This document shows, piece by piece, positions 16,670 to 25,246 of a stretch of DNA of 64,000 bases. The stretch's first letter is position 1. Each line of letters begins with the position of its first letter. The position numbers were made by a program, and so were the translations under genes. The stretch is from Dendronalium phyllosphericum CENA369 (GTDB lineage: Bacteria; Cyanobacteriota; Cyanobacteriia; Cyanobacteriales; Nostocaceae), in contig NZ_JAECZA010000011.1 of NCBI RefSeq assembly GCF_016056275.1, forward strand, positions 1 to 64,000, given 5' to 3'. The notes beneath the pieces were generated by a model, which made no database searches, was not told the origin of the DNA, and was given only the letters and a program-made list of their open reading frames with translations.

Positions 16670-16698
16670 TTGACAATTTAAAAAAAAATAGGCATAAT
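16670..16698 (+). promoter_or_regulatory. sigma-70-type promoter of tRNA-Asp
   Basis: TTGACA at 16670-16675, a 17-base spacer, then CATAAT at 16693-16698. Transcription would begin around 16705, about 12 bases before the mature tRNA end. Confidence 0.65.
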
Positions 16699-16716
16699 AA
16701 CAAAGTTGCCAATTAA

Positions 16717-16790
16717 GGGACTGTAGTTCAATTGGTTAGAGCACCGCCCTGTCACGGCGGAAGTTGCGGGTTCGAGCCCCGTCAGTCCCG
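16717..16790 (+). tRNA. trnD: tRNA-Asp (anticodon GTC)
   Basis: The 74-base sequence folds into a complete cloverleaf. The acceptor stem is GGGACTG/CAGTCCC, and the anticodon stem CCGCC/GGCGG encloses the loop CTGTCAC with anticodon GTC at 16751-16753. The T arm has GCGGGTTCGAGCCCCGT. The discriminator base is G and CCA is not encoded. A strong promoter lies just upstream. Confidence 0.97.
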
Positions 16791-16879
16791 TAAAAAGTTA
16801 TGAGTGCTGAGTCCTGAGTATGATATGAATTGGACGTAGGTAATGTGGAGTACCGAAAAGTCCATAGTTCCTAGACTCA

Positions 16880-16909
16880 GTACAGACGCGACGAATCGCA
16901 TCTCTACAG
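16880..16909. repeat. palindromic dispersed repeat (GAGATGCGATT type)
   Basis: GTACAGACGCGA and TCGCATCTCTAC form an imperfect palindrome around CGAA. It belongs to the same kind of element as 9980-10011 and 44821-44852, which also carry GTAGAGACGCGATT. Confidence 0.55.
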
Positions 16910-16960
16910 ACTCAGGACATAAGCTAAATTTGTCATTCTTTGTGAAAGAGAGAATCAACT

Positions 16961-18403
16961 GTGACTGTTAGAGTCCGTATAGCTCCAAGTCCAACCGGAA
17001 ATTTACATATTGGCACTGCCAGAACGGCTGTATTTAACTGGTTGTTTGCCCGCCACCACGGCGGAAAATTTATTCTGCGAATCGAAGATACAGACCTAGA
17101 GCGATCGCGTCCCGAATACACGGAAAATATCCTTACAGGTTTGAGTTGGCTAGGACTGAATTGGGATGAAGGCCCATATTTCCAATCTCAACGTCTAGAT
17201 TTATACAAACAAGCAGTAGAAAAACTTTTAGAGCAAGGACTAGCTTATCGCTGCTACACCACTTCTGAGGAACTAGAAGCACTACGAGAAGCCCAGAAAG
17301 CCAGAGGCGAAGCCCCCCGTTACGATAATCGTCACCGCAATCTTACGCCAGAACAAGAAGCTGCCTACAAAGCTGAAGGACGCAGCTTTGTGATTCGCTT
17401 CAAAATTGAAGATGAGCGAGAAATCGTCTGGAACGACTTAGTACGGGGAACGATGTCTTGGCGAGGTAGCGATTTAGGTGGCGATATGGTCATCGCCCGT
17501 GCCTCAGAAGAAGGTACAGGGCAACCACTGTACAACTTTGTCGTTGTGGTGGATGACATAGATATGCAAATTACCCATATCATCCGGGGAGAAGACCACA
17601 TAGCCAATACCGCCAAGCAAATTCTGCTTTATGAAGCTTTAGGAGCAAAAATTCCAGAATTTGCTCACTCGCCTCTGATTTTGAATATGGAAGGGCGTAA
17701 GCTTTCCAAGCGGGATGGAGTAACTTCGATTTCTGACTTTAAGCAAATGGGTTTTACCCCTGAAGGCTTGGTGAATTACATGACATTGCTGGGTTGGTCG
17801 CCGCCAGACTCCACTCAGGAAATATTCACTTTAGAAGCAGCAGCCAAAGAATTTGGCTTTGAGCGCGTCAATAAAGCAGGCGCAAAATTTGATTGGGCAA
17901 AACTGGATTGGTTAAACAGTCAGTATATCCATAACATGCCAATAGATAAATTAACAGATTTAGTTATACCCTATTGGCAAGAAGCTGGATATAAATTTGA
18001 CGGTGGAAGAGAGCGCCCTTGGTTAGAGCAGTTAGTAACTTTGATTAGTCAAAGTCTGACTCGTCTAGTAGATGCCGTAGCTATCAGCCAACTGTTTTTC
18101 AGCGATACAGTTGAATTTAGCGATGAAGCCAGCCAACAACTGAAACAAGAAGGTTCTGTTGCTGCTTTGAAGGAAATTCTTACAGTCTTAGAAAATCAGC
18201 CGCTATCAGAAGCAATAGCTCAAGACATTATTAAACAGGTGGTGAAAGCACAAAACGTCAAGAAAGGCTTAGTGATGCGATCGCTTCGAGCAGCTTTAAC
18301 TGGAGACGTTCACGGTCCCGATTTGATTCAATCCTGGTTACTCTTGAATCAGATCGGCTTAGATAAGTTGCGCTTGAACGCGGCGATCGCAGCAGCTAAT
18401 TAG
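16961..18403 (+). CDS. gltX: glutamyl-tRNA synthetase
   Basis: Charges tRNA-Glu with glutamate, needed for protein synthesis and, in cyanobacteria, for tetrapyrrole synthesis from Glu-tRNA. The 480-residue length is normal. Class I motifs are clear: the HIGH motif as [12 protein letters not shown] near the N-terminus and the KMSKS motif as KLSKRDG near residue 247. It starts at GTG 16961, which gives the conserved [13 protein letters not shown] terminator-like hairpin follows at 18432. The tRNA-Asp gene lies 170 bases upstream but has its own promoter. Confidence 0.97.
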   Translation: MTVRVRIAPSPTGNLHIGTARTAVFNWLFARHHGGKFILRIEDTDLERSRPEYTENILTGLSWLGLNWDEGPYFQSQRLDLYKQAVEKLLEQGLAYRCYTTSEELEALREAQKARGEAPRYDNRHRNLTPEQEAAYKAEGRSFVIRFKIEDEREIVWNDLVRGTMSWRGSDLGGDMVIARASEEGTGQPLYNFVVVVDDIDMQITHIIRGEDHIANTAKQILLYEALGAKIPEFAHSPLILNMEGRKLSKRDGVTSISDFKQMGFTPEGLVNYMTLLGWSPPDSTQEIFTLEAAAKEFGFERVNKAGAKFDWAKLDWLNSQYIHNMPIDKLTDLVIPYWQEAGYKFDGGRERPWLEQLVTLISQSLTRLVDAVAISQLFFSDTVEFSDEASQQLKQEGSVAALKEILTVLENQPLSEAIAQDIIKQVVKAQNVKKGLVMRSLRAALTGDVHGPDLIQSWLLLNQIGLDKLRLNAAIAAAN

Positions 18404-18431
18404 CGACTACTTGCAGGTTTAGAACAATTTT

Positions 18432-18460
18432 AGGGGCGCACATTTGTGCGTCCTTATTTA
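18432..18460 (+). terminator. terminator-like hairpin after gltX
   Basis: AGGGGCGCAC and GTGCGTCCT pair around ATTT, followed by a T-rich run (TATTTAT). It lies 29 bases after the gltX stop. The GGGGCGCAC core also resembles a common cyanobacterial repeat. Confidence 0.6.
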
Positions 18461-18613
18461 TCAGCAGCAGCCAAAATTACAGCAAATCGCTGGCTATTTA
18501 CTCACGCTCATCTCTCACACCAAATCTCAAACAGGTAGCCAATTACTCTCGTATTGGGAACTCATTGTGTAAAATTAGTGTCTTCTGAAACACTGAGATT
18601 TTACATAATTGCA

Positions 18614-19108
18614 ATGTCAAAAACTACTCTCTCCAAAGGCATAAGATTATCATTGATGGTAGTTACGCTGTGCTTCACACCTAACATTCATGTAATAGCT
18701 GATGCACAAGAAACGCCACCAATATTTGGAGATGTCACTATCGATCGCCAATTTTCTCCAGATCCCTTGGTAGTTAGAGGTATGAGTGGCGGTTCAGTAC
18801 CTGAAAACCAAATTGCTGGCAGAACAGAAACACCTACTGGCCCGTGTACTGGATTTGTAGATGAAGCACCAGACCACACTTTGGTACTCTCAAGTAAATT
18901 TGATTACTTGAAATTGCAAGTGCAAAGTCCTCAAGACACCACCATCACGATCAAAGGCCCTGGCGGCACTTGGTGCAACGACGATTTTGATGGTAAAAAT
19001 CCCGGTATAATTGGTGAATGGCTTCCTGGAAAATACCAAATTTGGGTAGGTTCATATGAAAAAGGCAAGTATTTTCCTTACACGCTACAAATTACAGAAG
19101 TTAAGTAA
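18614..19108 (+). CDS. exported hypothetical protein
   Basis: Start moved to ATG 18614, giving a good signal peptide (MSKTTLSKGIRLSLMVVTLC, cleavage near ADA-QE). The mature part, about 135 residues, is beta-rich with GPCTGFVDEAPDHTLVL, KLQVQSPQDTTITIKGPGG, TWCNDDFDGKNPGI and LPGKYQIWVGSYEKG. This resembles small cyanobacterial periplasmic proteins with a jelly-roll-like fold related to bacterial pre-peptidase domains. Two cysteines (in GPCTG and TWCND) could form a disulfide. Function unknown. It is monocistronic. Confidence 0.7.
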   Translation: MSKTTLSKGIRLSLMVVTLCFTPNIHVIADAQETPPIFGDVTIDRQFSPDPLVVRGMSGGSVPENQIAGRTETPTGPCTGFVDEAPDHTLVLSSKFDYLKLQVQSPQDTTITIKGPGGTWCNDDFDGKNPGIIGEWLPGKYQIWVGSYEKGKYFPYTLQITEVK

Positions 19109-19138
19109 ATAAAGGCATTAATGAAGATAAAGGAATAC

Positions 19139-19252
19139 TATAGGAATTCGGTTTGATTTCTGAAACGATCTACGTAGTAAGGGAACAGGGAACAGAAAAG
19201 AATGCTCTTTAAGATGTACTGAGTTTTTCAGAAATCAAATATGAGTCCTATA
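19139..19252. mobile_element. MITE-like element with terminal inverted repeats, about 114 bp
   Basis: The left end reads TATAGGAATTCGG then TTTGATTTCTGAAA. The right end, on the other strand, reads TATAGGACTCATA then TTTGATTTCTGAAA. The inner 14 bases are identical and the outer six match too. There is no open reading frame. A TA dinucleotide at each end could be the target duplication. Confidence 0.55.
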
Positions 19253-19290
19253 TTATTATTTTTTGATTAAAATATTATACAAAAGCTAAT

Positions 19291-19734
19291 TTAGAAAATT
19301 AACGTTTCTAACTTTGCTTGCACTTCTTCTATTAAATCTATTGAAACAGTTTCAACAAATTTTACTTTTCTAGCTTTCCAGTCAAGTGTTTTAATTTGGT
19401 CGGCTAGCACAACTCCTGCTGTTTTCATGTTTTCAGTAAGCGGAACTTCAAATTTAAGCCCTTTTGATTTACTAGTTATGGGACACGCCAAAACTAGAGA
19501 AGACATTTGATTGTATTTAATTGGAGATATAACGAGAACAGGGCGGTAGCCCTGTTGCTCGCGTCCTTGTTGTTGAAGCTCATTATTCAGCGTCACAGCA
19601 ATCTCTTCAAATGACATTTCAGCTTTGTGAAGGGCAAATGCACGCTGAATTGAATTAACAGTAAACTGTTTCTCTGCTCCAAATTCTAACTTGATAATAT
19701 CTCCTCTTTCAGGAAAATATGGTTTATCTACCAA
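19291..19734 (-). CDS. mazF: MazF/PemK-type endoribonuclease toxin with an enlarged first loop
   Basis: MazF toxins cut single-stranded RNA at short motifs. The core is clear: ERGDIIKLEF at the start, then GYRPVLVISPIKYN, LACPITSKSKGLKFEVPL, GVVLADQIKTLDWKARKV and a C-terminal helix (VQAKLETLIF), matching E. coli MazF/ChpB. Between the first two strands (LEF and GREQQGYRP) there are about 35 extra residues, helical in look (SIQRAFALHKAEMSFEEIAV). E. coli MazF has only a short loop there. The gene overlaps mazE by 7 bases. At 147 residues it is longer than usual (about 110). Confidence 0.85.
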   Translation of the reverse strand: MVDKPYFPERGDIIKLEFGAEKQFTVNSIQRAFALHKAEMSFEEIAVTLNNELQQQGREQQGYRPVLVISPIKYNQMSSLVLACPITSKSKGLKFEVPLTENMKTAGVVLADQIKTLDWKARKVKFVETVSIDLIEEVQAKLETLIF

Positions 19735-19970
19735 TCTTCATTCCCCACAGCATTGCCAGTTTCAAATTCAGAATGAAAATTCTCAGGAGTCATCCCTTCT
19801 AATAACTCATCAAGAGTATATTTTTTTCTTTTTTGTGGCGTGATAATAATGCTGTTTCCTTCTACAGAAAAATTGATGCTGATGCCTTCAGTTACGTGTG
19901 CTTGTTCAGCTATCGATTTTGGAATCCTAATAGCTAAACTATTTCCCCATTTAGCAACAACAGATGTCAT
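19728..19970 (-). CDS. mazE: MazE-type antitoxin (AbrB/SpoVT fold)
   Basis: Start chosen at ATG 19970, which has GGAG six bases upstream and gives MTSVVAKWGNSLAIRIPKSI, the conserved start of MazE. This swapped-hairpin domain binds the operon's operator as a dimer. The C-terminal tail (DELLEGMTPENFHSEFET) is acidic and should bind the toxin. The gene overlaps mazF by a few bases, so the pair is coupled. ATG 19982 is an alternative start with no ribosome site. Confidence 0.88.
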   Translation of the reverse strand: MTSVVAKWGNSLAIRIPKSIAEQAHVTEGISINFSVEGNSIIITPQKRKKYTLDELLEGMTPENFHSEFETGNAVGNEDW

Positions 19971-20055
19971 AGTTAGCTCCAAAATAATTTCGTGAAAACT
20001 ATACGTTTAAGCTTCAGCTTTCTTAGTCAAAGCAAAATGCTGTTATGTGTCTTAC

Positions 20056-20074
20056 GTATATACTTTGAATATAC
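20056..20074. promoter_or_regulatory. possible operator of mazEF
   Basis: The inverted repeat GTATA (20056-20060) and TATAC (20070-20074), with a 9-base spacer, lies about 85 bases upstream of mazE. MazE usually represses its own operon at such sites. The repeat is short and could be chance. Confidence 0.3.
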
Positions 20075-20557
20075 ACAATAATCTACAGGGTGTCTATAGA
20101 CCCAACGCGATCGCAACCTTAGTCTTCCACTCTCTGAGCAAAACTGGTTTCTGAGTTCCCCTGGTGATGGCGATCGCTATCTTAAATTTTCTGCTAGATA
20201 ATCCAAGCTGTATTAAAATTAAGTTAACTTTAATTAAGATTCTTGTCGGTACCGCTCTAATGCCCCAGTGGTTCTATGGCGTTACACGGCTGGATATCAG
20301 ATTAAACAAAATGGATTAAGAAACATCCGTTGCAAACTTAATCTAGTAACTAAGGTGAGACAGCAAGCAGTTCAAAGGAGGATTTCCCTCCCAGAGCAAA
20401 TGCGGTGCTGTTGGTAGGGAAGCGACTGCGTTGCTTTAATTTTCCAAGTTGTAGCAAGTGGTGTTTTCCTAACTCCAGCGGCTGTCAACCGGGAGGGTGA
20501 TATCACCATCTGTTGCTAGGAATGAATAAATGTAATGGCATCTAGAGGCAAATTAAA
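20075..20557. other. long 5' region of ftsH
   Basis: About 480 bases without a gene. It holds two HIP1-type sites, an AT-rich block (20215-20245) suited to a promoter, and a G-rich stretch with short inverted repeats nearer ftsH (GGAGGATTTCCCTCC at 20377-20391). A long leader for ftsH is possible but no known riboswitch was recognised. Confidence 0.4.
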
Positions 20558-22444
20558 ATGAAATTTTCCTGGAGAGTCTTAGCACTCTGGACATTGCCAG
20601 CTTTAGTAATTGGCTTTTTCTTCTGGCAAGGGGCATTTGCTAATGCTCCTGCCGATATGGGTAAGAATGCAGCTAATACCCGCATGACCTATGGTCGCTT
20701 CCTGGAATACTTGGATGCCGATCGCGTCACCAGCGTGGATTTATACGAAGGCGGCAGAACAGCAATTATAGAAGCAGTCGATCGAGACATCGAAAATCGC
20801 GTCCAACGGTGGCGTGTAGATTTGCCGATTAACGCTCCTGAGTTAATCAACAAGCTCAAAACTAAAGGAATTAGTTTTGATGCTCACCCGATGCGGAATG
20901 ATGGCGCAATCTGGGGACTATTAGGCAATCTGATTTTTCCGATTTTATTGATTGCTGGACTGTTCTTTTTGTTCCGTCGCTCTAGCAACCTCCCAGGCGG
21001 GCCGGGTCAAGCAATGAACTTTGGCAAATCCAGAGCGCGTTTCCAAATGGAAGCCAAAACTGGCGTGAAATTTGATGACGTAGCAGGTATCGAAGAAGCT
21101 AAAGAAGAACTGCAAGAAGTCGTCACCTTCCTCAAGCAGCCAGAAAGATTTACAGCTGTAGGCGCGCGCATTCCCAAAGGAGTGCTGTTAGTCGGGCCTC
21201 CGGGAACAGGTAAAACTTTATTAGCAAAAGCGATCGCTGGCGAAGCAGGCGTACCATTCTTCAGCATTTCTGGCTCTGAATTTGTAGAAATGTTCGTTGG
21301 TGTAGGTGCATCTCGCGTCCGCGATTTGTTTAAGAAAGCCAAAGATAACGCCCCCTGTATCATCTTTATCGATGAAATCGATGCAGTTGGACGGCAACGG
21401 GGTGCTGGTATCGGTGGCGGTAACGACGAGAGAGAGCAAACCCTCAACCAGTTGCTCACGGAAATGGATGGTTTTGAAGGTAACACAGGCATCATTATTA
21501 TTGCTGCCACCAACCGCCCAGACGTACTAGATGCAGCCTTGTTGCGTCCCGGACGTTTTGACCGTCAAGTAACTGTTGATGCACCCGACATCAAAGGACG
21601 TTTAGAAATTCTCCAAGTTCACGCCCGTAACAAGAAACTCGACCCCAGCGTATCATTAGAAGCGATCGCTCGTCGTACTCCTGGTTTTACTGGCGCTGAT
21701 TTAGCTAACTTACTCAACGAAGCTGCCATTCTCACAGCTAGAAGACGCAAAGAAGCTATCACCCTCCGCGAAATTGATGATGCAGTGGATCGGGTAGTAG
21801 CTGGAATGGAAGGCACTCCTTTAGTAGACAGCAAGAGCAAGCGCTTGATTGCCTACCACGAAATTGGACACGCTTTAGTAGGAACTTTGTTAAAAGACCA
21901 CGACCCAGTGCAAAAAGTTACCCTCATCCCACGAGGACAAGCACAAGGTTTGACTTGGTTTAGTCCCAGTGAAGAACAAGGGTTAATTTCCCGTTCCCAA
22001 CTGAAAGCGCGGATTACTGGTGCTTTGGGCGGTCGCGCTGCTGAAGAAGTAGTGTTTGGGCCTGCGGAAGTCACAACTGGCGCGGGTGGAGACTTGCAGC
22101 AGTTGTCGGGAATGGCACGGCAAATGGTGACTCGGTTCGGGATGTCTGATTTAGGGCCGCTATCCTTGGAAAGTCAGCAAGGCGAAGTATTCTTAGGTCG
22201 TGACTGGATGACCCGTTCTGATTACTCAGAAGCGATCGCGGCTCGTATTGACGCTCAAGTACGGGCGATTGTCGAAGATTGCTATGAAACCGCTAAGAAG
22301 ATTATGCGCGATCGGCGCACCGTCTGCGATCGCTTAGTAGATTTGCTCATTGAGAAGGAAACTATTGACGGCGAAGAATTCCGGCGAATTGTAGCTGAGT
22401 ACACTGAAGTACCAGAAAAAAATCAGTATGTTCCGCAACTGTAA
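20558..22444 (+). CDS. ftsH: ATP-dependent zinc metalloprotease FtsH
   Basis: A membrane-bound hexameric protease. In cyanobacteria FtsH complexes remove damaged D1 in photosystem II repair and control other membrane proteins. The 628-residue protein has two N-terminal membrane helices (about 7-28 and 120-140), an AAA+ domain with Walker A GPPGTGKT near 213, Walker [12 protein letters not shown] and the second region of homology ([20 protein letters not shown]). The zinc-binding HEIGH motif lies near 434. All catalytic residues are present. Which of the four cyanobacterial FtsH types it is cannot be fixed by eye. Confidence 0.96.
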   Translation: MKFSWRVLALWTLPALVIGFFFWQGAFANAPADMGKNAANTRMTYGRFLEYLDADRVTSVDLYEGGRTAIIEAVDRDIENRVQRWRVDLPINAPELINKLKTKGISFDAHPMRNDGAIWGLLGNLIFPILLIAGLFFLFRRSSNLPGGPGQAMNFGKSRARFQMEAKTGVKFDDVAGIEEAKEELQEVVTFLKQPERFTAVGARIPKGVLLVGPPGTGKTLLAKAIAGEAGVPFFSISGSEFVEMFVGVGASRVRDLFKKAKDNAPCIIFIDEIDAVGRQRGAGIGGGNDEREQTLNQLLTEMDGFEGNTGIIIIAATNRPDVLDAALLRPGRFDRQVTVDAPDIKGRLEILQVHARNKKLDPSVSLEAIARRTPGFTGADLANLLNEAAILTARRRKEAITLREIDDAVDRVVAGMEGTPLVDSKSKRLIAYHEIGHALVGTLLKDHDPVQKVTLIPRGQAQGLTWFSPSEEQGLISRSQLKARITGALGGRAAEEVVFGPAEVTTGAGGDLQQLSGMARQMVTRFGMSDLGPLSLESQQGEVFLGRDWMTRSDYSEAIAARIDAQVRAIVEDCYETAKKIMRDRRTVCDRLVDLLIEKETIDGEEFRRIVAEYTEVPEKNQYVPQL

Positions 22445-22690
22445 TTGTTGAGATAAAATTTTTGAGATGGGTATGGTGCTTAAACCATACCCATTTTTGT
22501 TTTCAGTATTGGCATATATGTAATAAAATAAGTCGTATCAGGGAATACTAAGCATAGTTAAGGCTTTGATACTGCTATGCAATACCTGCTTTACCTAATT
22601 GCCATCTACGTTTTACTGATTGTTATATCATGTTCGGTAAATCACTCACAATTAAAAATTCTCTGCGTCTCCGTGTCATTATTTGTTACT
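22445..22690. other. intergenic region between convergent ftsH and ankyrin genes
   Basis: About 245 bases. A hairpin just after ftsH (GGGTATGGT at 22468-22476 and ACCATACCC at 22484-22492, followed by ATTTTTGTTTT) is a good terminator for ftsH. Nothing else is supported. Confidence 0.5.
22468..22503 (+). terminator. rho-independent terminator of ftsH
   Basis: GGGTATGGT pairs with ACCATACCC around GCTTAA, followed by ATTTTTGTTTT. It lies about 24 bases after the stop of ftsH. Confidence 0.75.
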
Positions 22691-24418
22691 TTATTTTGGA
22701 GAAGAGGTATAACCTGTTACACGGCTCCAGGTGAATTTCGTTAAATTTAAGACATGATCAACTGAGTTATCTATATATTCTGAGCTTTCATCATCCATGA
22801 GCCACAATTTACCACCAGTAATATAAATTTGATTTGATTCTTTATAGTAAGCTTTATGCCGACTAATCCAGCCAGGTTTTTCTCCAGTAGTTTCTATTTT
22901 TTCAATTTTTAAGGTTTGGCAATTTAACCGATAAACTGGAGTTTCATCAGATATTCTTGCGTCTATATATCCTAAATTACCAATAATATAGATGTATTCT
23001 TCAACTAATGTTGCCGAATGAAAATCAGTTGGCGAAAACACATCTTCGGGATACCCAAAAATCTGGAAATTCCCATCACCTTGATAGACTACAACATCGT
23101 TATAAATACAAAAATCGGGGTCATAGTAATCTTCATGTTCGCCCGCAATTTCGATAACTCTACCGTCTGGTAATTGTGTAATGGTTCTGCCAAATCGCTG
23201 ATAGCACCATGCAAATTCTTGCCAATTTTCTCTATCATCGAAAATCTTTTTGGCTGTATAAGCAGAACAACATTCAGCAACCATCGCTTGCCAAAAAGGG
23301 ATTTCCATTAACTCTGGATTGGTTTTGCCAAAGCGCCGATGTTTGCCAGCAAAATACTGTTCTGGTGATAATTTTGATAATGAGAATGTGCTGTTGTTAA
23401 TTCCGGTGAGCAATCGCCGTGTGTCATCGTTAATATCGCTCAAGTCTTCACCAGCAGCTACTAGCATTTTCACTATTTCTAGGTTATTCGCTACCTTAAT
23501 AGCTTTGTTATCATAATCATCGGTTTTACTAGCATTTGCACCAGCCTCTAATAAAATTCTGACGCAATCAGTCGCACCACGCGCTGCGGCCATCATTAAC
23601 ACAGTGTTACCAAAATCATCAGTAGCTTCAATATCACATCCCTGGGTAATTAGCCACTGTAAGACTTCCAGCCGATTATTTTCTATTGCATACATTAACG
23701 GCGTTTGTCCACAATTTCCGCGCTCGTTGTGATTTGCTCCTGCCATTAGGAGTAATTTGACTTTAGCTAGTTCACCCACCTGAATGCTCAATAACCAAGG
23801 CGTTCTATTCCAGCAATCACGCACATTTTGATCCGCACCTTGTTCAAGTAATAATTGGACTTGCTCTAAACTCTCAAAAACTATTGCGTACATTAATTGA
23901 GTCCATCCCAGTTGCTCTGGGTCAGCACCCGCATTCAATAATAATTGAACAGCATCAAATCTTCCAAAATGAGCCGCTACTTTAATTGCAGTCTCACCAT
24001 AGCTACTCATGCCATTTACATTCGCACCTCTAGAGATGAGTAAACTCAAAGTCTCTATCAAGTTTTCATCCTGCAAAATATTTCGAGCGTGCATAGCATC
24101 AATTAAGACATCATATTCTCCTTGCCTGCGATAGTTAATATCTGCTCTTGCATCCAGAACCAATCTAATTTTCTCTACATTACCTGACTGCACAGCAAAC
24201 TCCAGAACAGTATGTTCTGGTTCTGGTTCAACAGCATTCACATTCGCACCATGTTCCAATAAAAAGCGAATCATGTCACTACCTGCATTAGGGCTGCTCA
24301 GGGCAAACATTAATGGTGTTTGCTGGTCATCTTCTAAACAATCAATATCAACACCATTAGCTATTTCACGCATAACTCCGGCAATATCTCCTTGCTGTGC
24401 ATAAATATGAATTTGCAT
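22691..24418 (-). CDS. ankyrin-repeat protein with Kelch-like C-terminal domain
   Basis: Residues 1-330 consist of about nine ankyrin repeats, with the usual signatures (TPLMFALSSPNAGSDMIRFL, NRTPWLLSIQVGELAKVKLL, GQTPLMYAIENNRLEVLQWL, GNTVLMMAAARGATDCVRIL). The C-terminal 200 residues are different: FWQAMVAECCSAYTAKKIF, then SATLVEEYIYIIGNLGY, TPVYRLNCQTLKIEKIETTG, EKPGWISRHKAYY and QIYITGGKLW. The last part looks like Kelch-type propeller blades. This architecture occurs in some other bacteria as far as I recall. It probably binds a protein partner; no enzyme motif is seen. Soluble and monocistronic. Confidence 0.82.
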   Translation of the reverse strand: MQIHIYAQQGDIAGVMREIANGVDIDCLEDDQQTPLMFALSSPNAGSDMIRFLLEHGANVNAVEPEPEHTVLEFAVQSGNVEKIRLVLDARADINYRRQGEYDVLIDAMHARNILQDENLIETLSLLISRGANVNGMSSYGETAIKVAAHFGRFDAVQLLLNAGADPEQLGWTQLMYAIVFESLEQVQLLLEQGADQNVRDCWNRTPWLLSIQVGELAKVKLLLMAGANHNERGNCGQTPLMYAIENNRLEVLQWLITQGCDIEATDDFGNTVLMMAAARGATDCVRILLEAGANASKTDDYDNKAIKVANNLEIVKMLVAAGEDLSDINDDTRRLLTGINNSTFSLSKLSPEQYFAGKHRRFGKTNPELMEIPFWQAMVAECCSAYTAKKIFDDRENWQEFAWCYQRFGRTITQLPDGRVIEIAGEHEDYYDPDFCIYNDVVVYQGDGNFQIFGYPEDVFSPTDFHSATLVEEYIYIIGNLGYIDARISDETPVYRLNCQTLKIEKIETTGEKPGWISRHKAYYKESNQIYITGGKLWLMDDESSEYIDNSVDHVLNLTKFTWSRVTGYTSSPK

Positions 24419-24514
24419 AATTTTTTAAGTTAACTCCTTTTATCAAATTGGTATTTCTACAATTTGCCAGCCATGCCCAAAAATACTATATTTTTAAGTA
24501 TTAAAAGGGATTAA

Positions 24515-24641
24515 AAACAGAAGATGTTAGGGTTTATTACCAACGTTCGCAAGTTCGTAATACCATACAAGACTACAAAGGTGCGATCGCTGATTACAAC
24601 CAAATCATTAAATTGGATGCCAAAGATACTTGGGCTTACAT
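24515..24641 (+). pseudogene. TPR-repeat gene remnant, interrupted by an IS
   Basis: The plus strand reads RVYYQRSQVRNTIQDYKGAI then ADYNQIIKLDAKDTWAYI, clear tetratricopeptide repeat consensus. There is no start codon or upstream gene, and the reading frame meets the IS end at 24642. It is a fragment of a TPR protein whose other parts are not in the window. Confidence 0.6.
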
Positions 24642-25246
24642 TAGACTTGTCCGAAATATTAACTTAGGAAAAGAAAAATGGTAAAACGTTGAATTGAGTG
24701 TCTACCATTTTTCAAACTTAGTTATGGTTTTTGATTATATCCAAAAGTACCCACACCGAACAAAACAAATTTTAGGGATTAGTTACGAACAATTACAATC
24801 ACTACTAAATTGTGCCGGCAAACGTCACCAAGAAATTAAAATTCAGCAAGAAAGCCGAAAAATCAGAATTAATGCGTCTGGTGGAGGTCGCAAAGAATTG
24901 TTATCAATCCAAGAACAAGTTTGTTTATGCTTATTTTATTTAAGACAGATGCTTCGATTGCTTAAAATATTCCGAATAGCCTCACAAAGATTTCGCTTAA
25001 AACTTGAAACGTATGAGCAGATTATTTTAATAGTCTGTGGGTTGGTTAGGCTGAGAATTGGTAGCTTAATTCTGCCAATTTAGCTATTAAAAATAGTCAA
25101 GTAATCCTAAAAAGAAGGAGTTAATGTTTATGCCTCTAAACTAACAGTAACTATCTCAAATGCTGATCGCTACGTTTTTACGCAAATATCAAAGTTTTGC
25201 CTCAAAGCTTTGAACAGTCTGGCTTTGGAGTTTTCGGACAAGTCTA
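24642..25246 (+). mobile_element. internally deleted insertion sequence, about 605 bp
   Basis: The ends are 15-base perfect inverted repeats: TAGACTTGTCCGAAA at 24642-24656 and its complement at 25232-25246. The outer TA may be part of the target site. Inside is a shortened transposase frame. It is inserted between a TPR remnant and the very end of the gene at 25247. Full elements of this kind (HTH plus DDE_4 transposase) are usually near 900 bp or more. This is a non-autonomous derivative. Confidence 0.75.
24694..25083 (+). pseudogene. transposase with central (catalytic) part deleted
   Basis: The N-terminal part (FDYIQKYPHRTKQILGISYE, QLQSLLNCAGKRH, ASGGGRKELLSIQEQVCLCL) is the helix-turn-helix domain of DDE_4-type IS transposases. 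It passes, without a stop, from FYLRQM straight into FRIASQRFRLKLETYEQIIL and VCGLVRLRIGSL, the extreme C-terminus of the same proteins. The middle, which carries the DDE residues, is missing. The likely product cannot catalyse transposition but may still bind the ends. The fusion is in frame. Confidence 0.7.

Noticed and set aside
16961-18403. Cotranscription of tRNA-Asp and gltX as a special operon
   Set aside because: The tRNA has its own promoter and a repeat-filled gap of 170 bases lies between; no evidence for a joint transcript.
20340-20557. Riboswitch in the leader of ftsH
   Set aside because: Only short inverted repeats are visible; no known riboswitch core could be matched.
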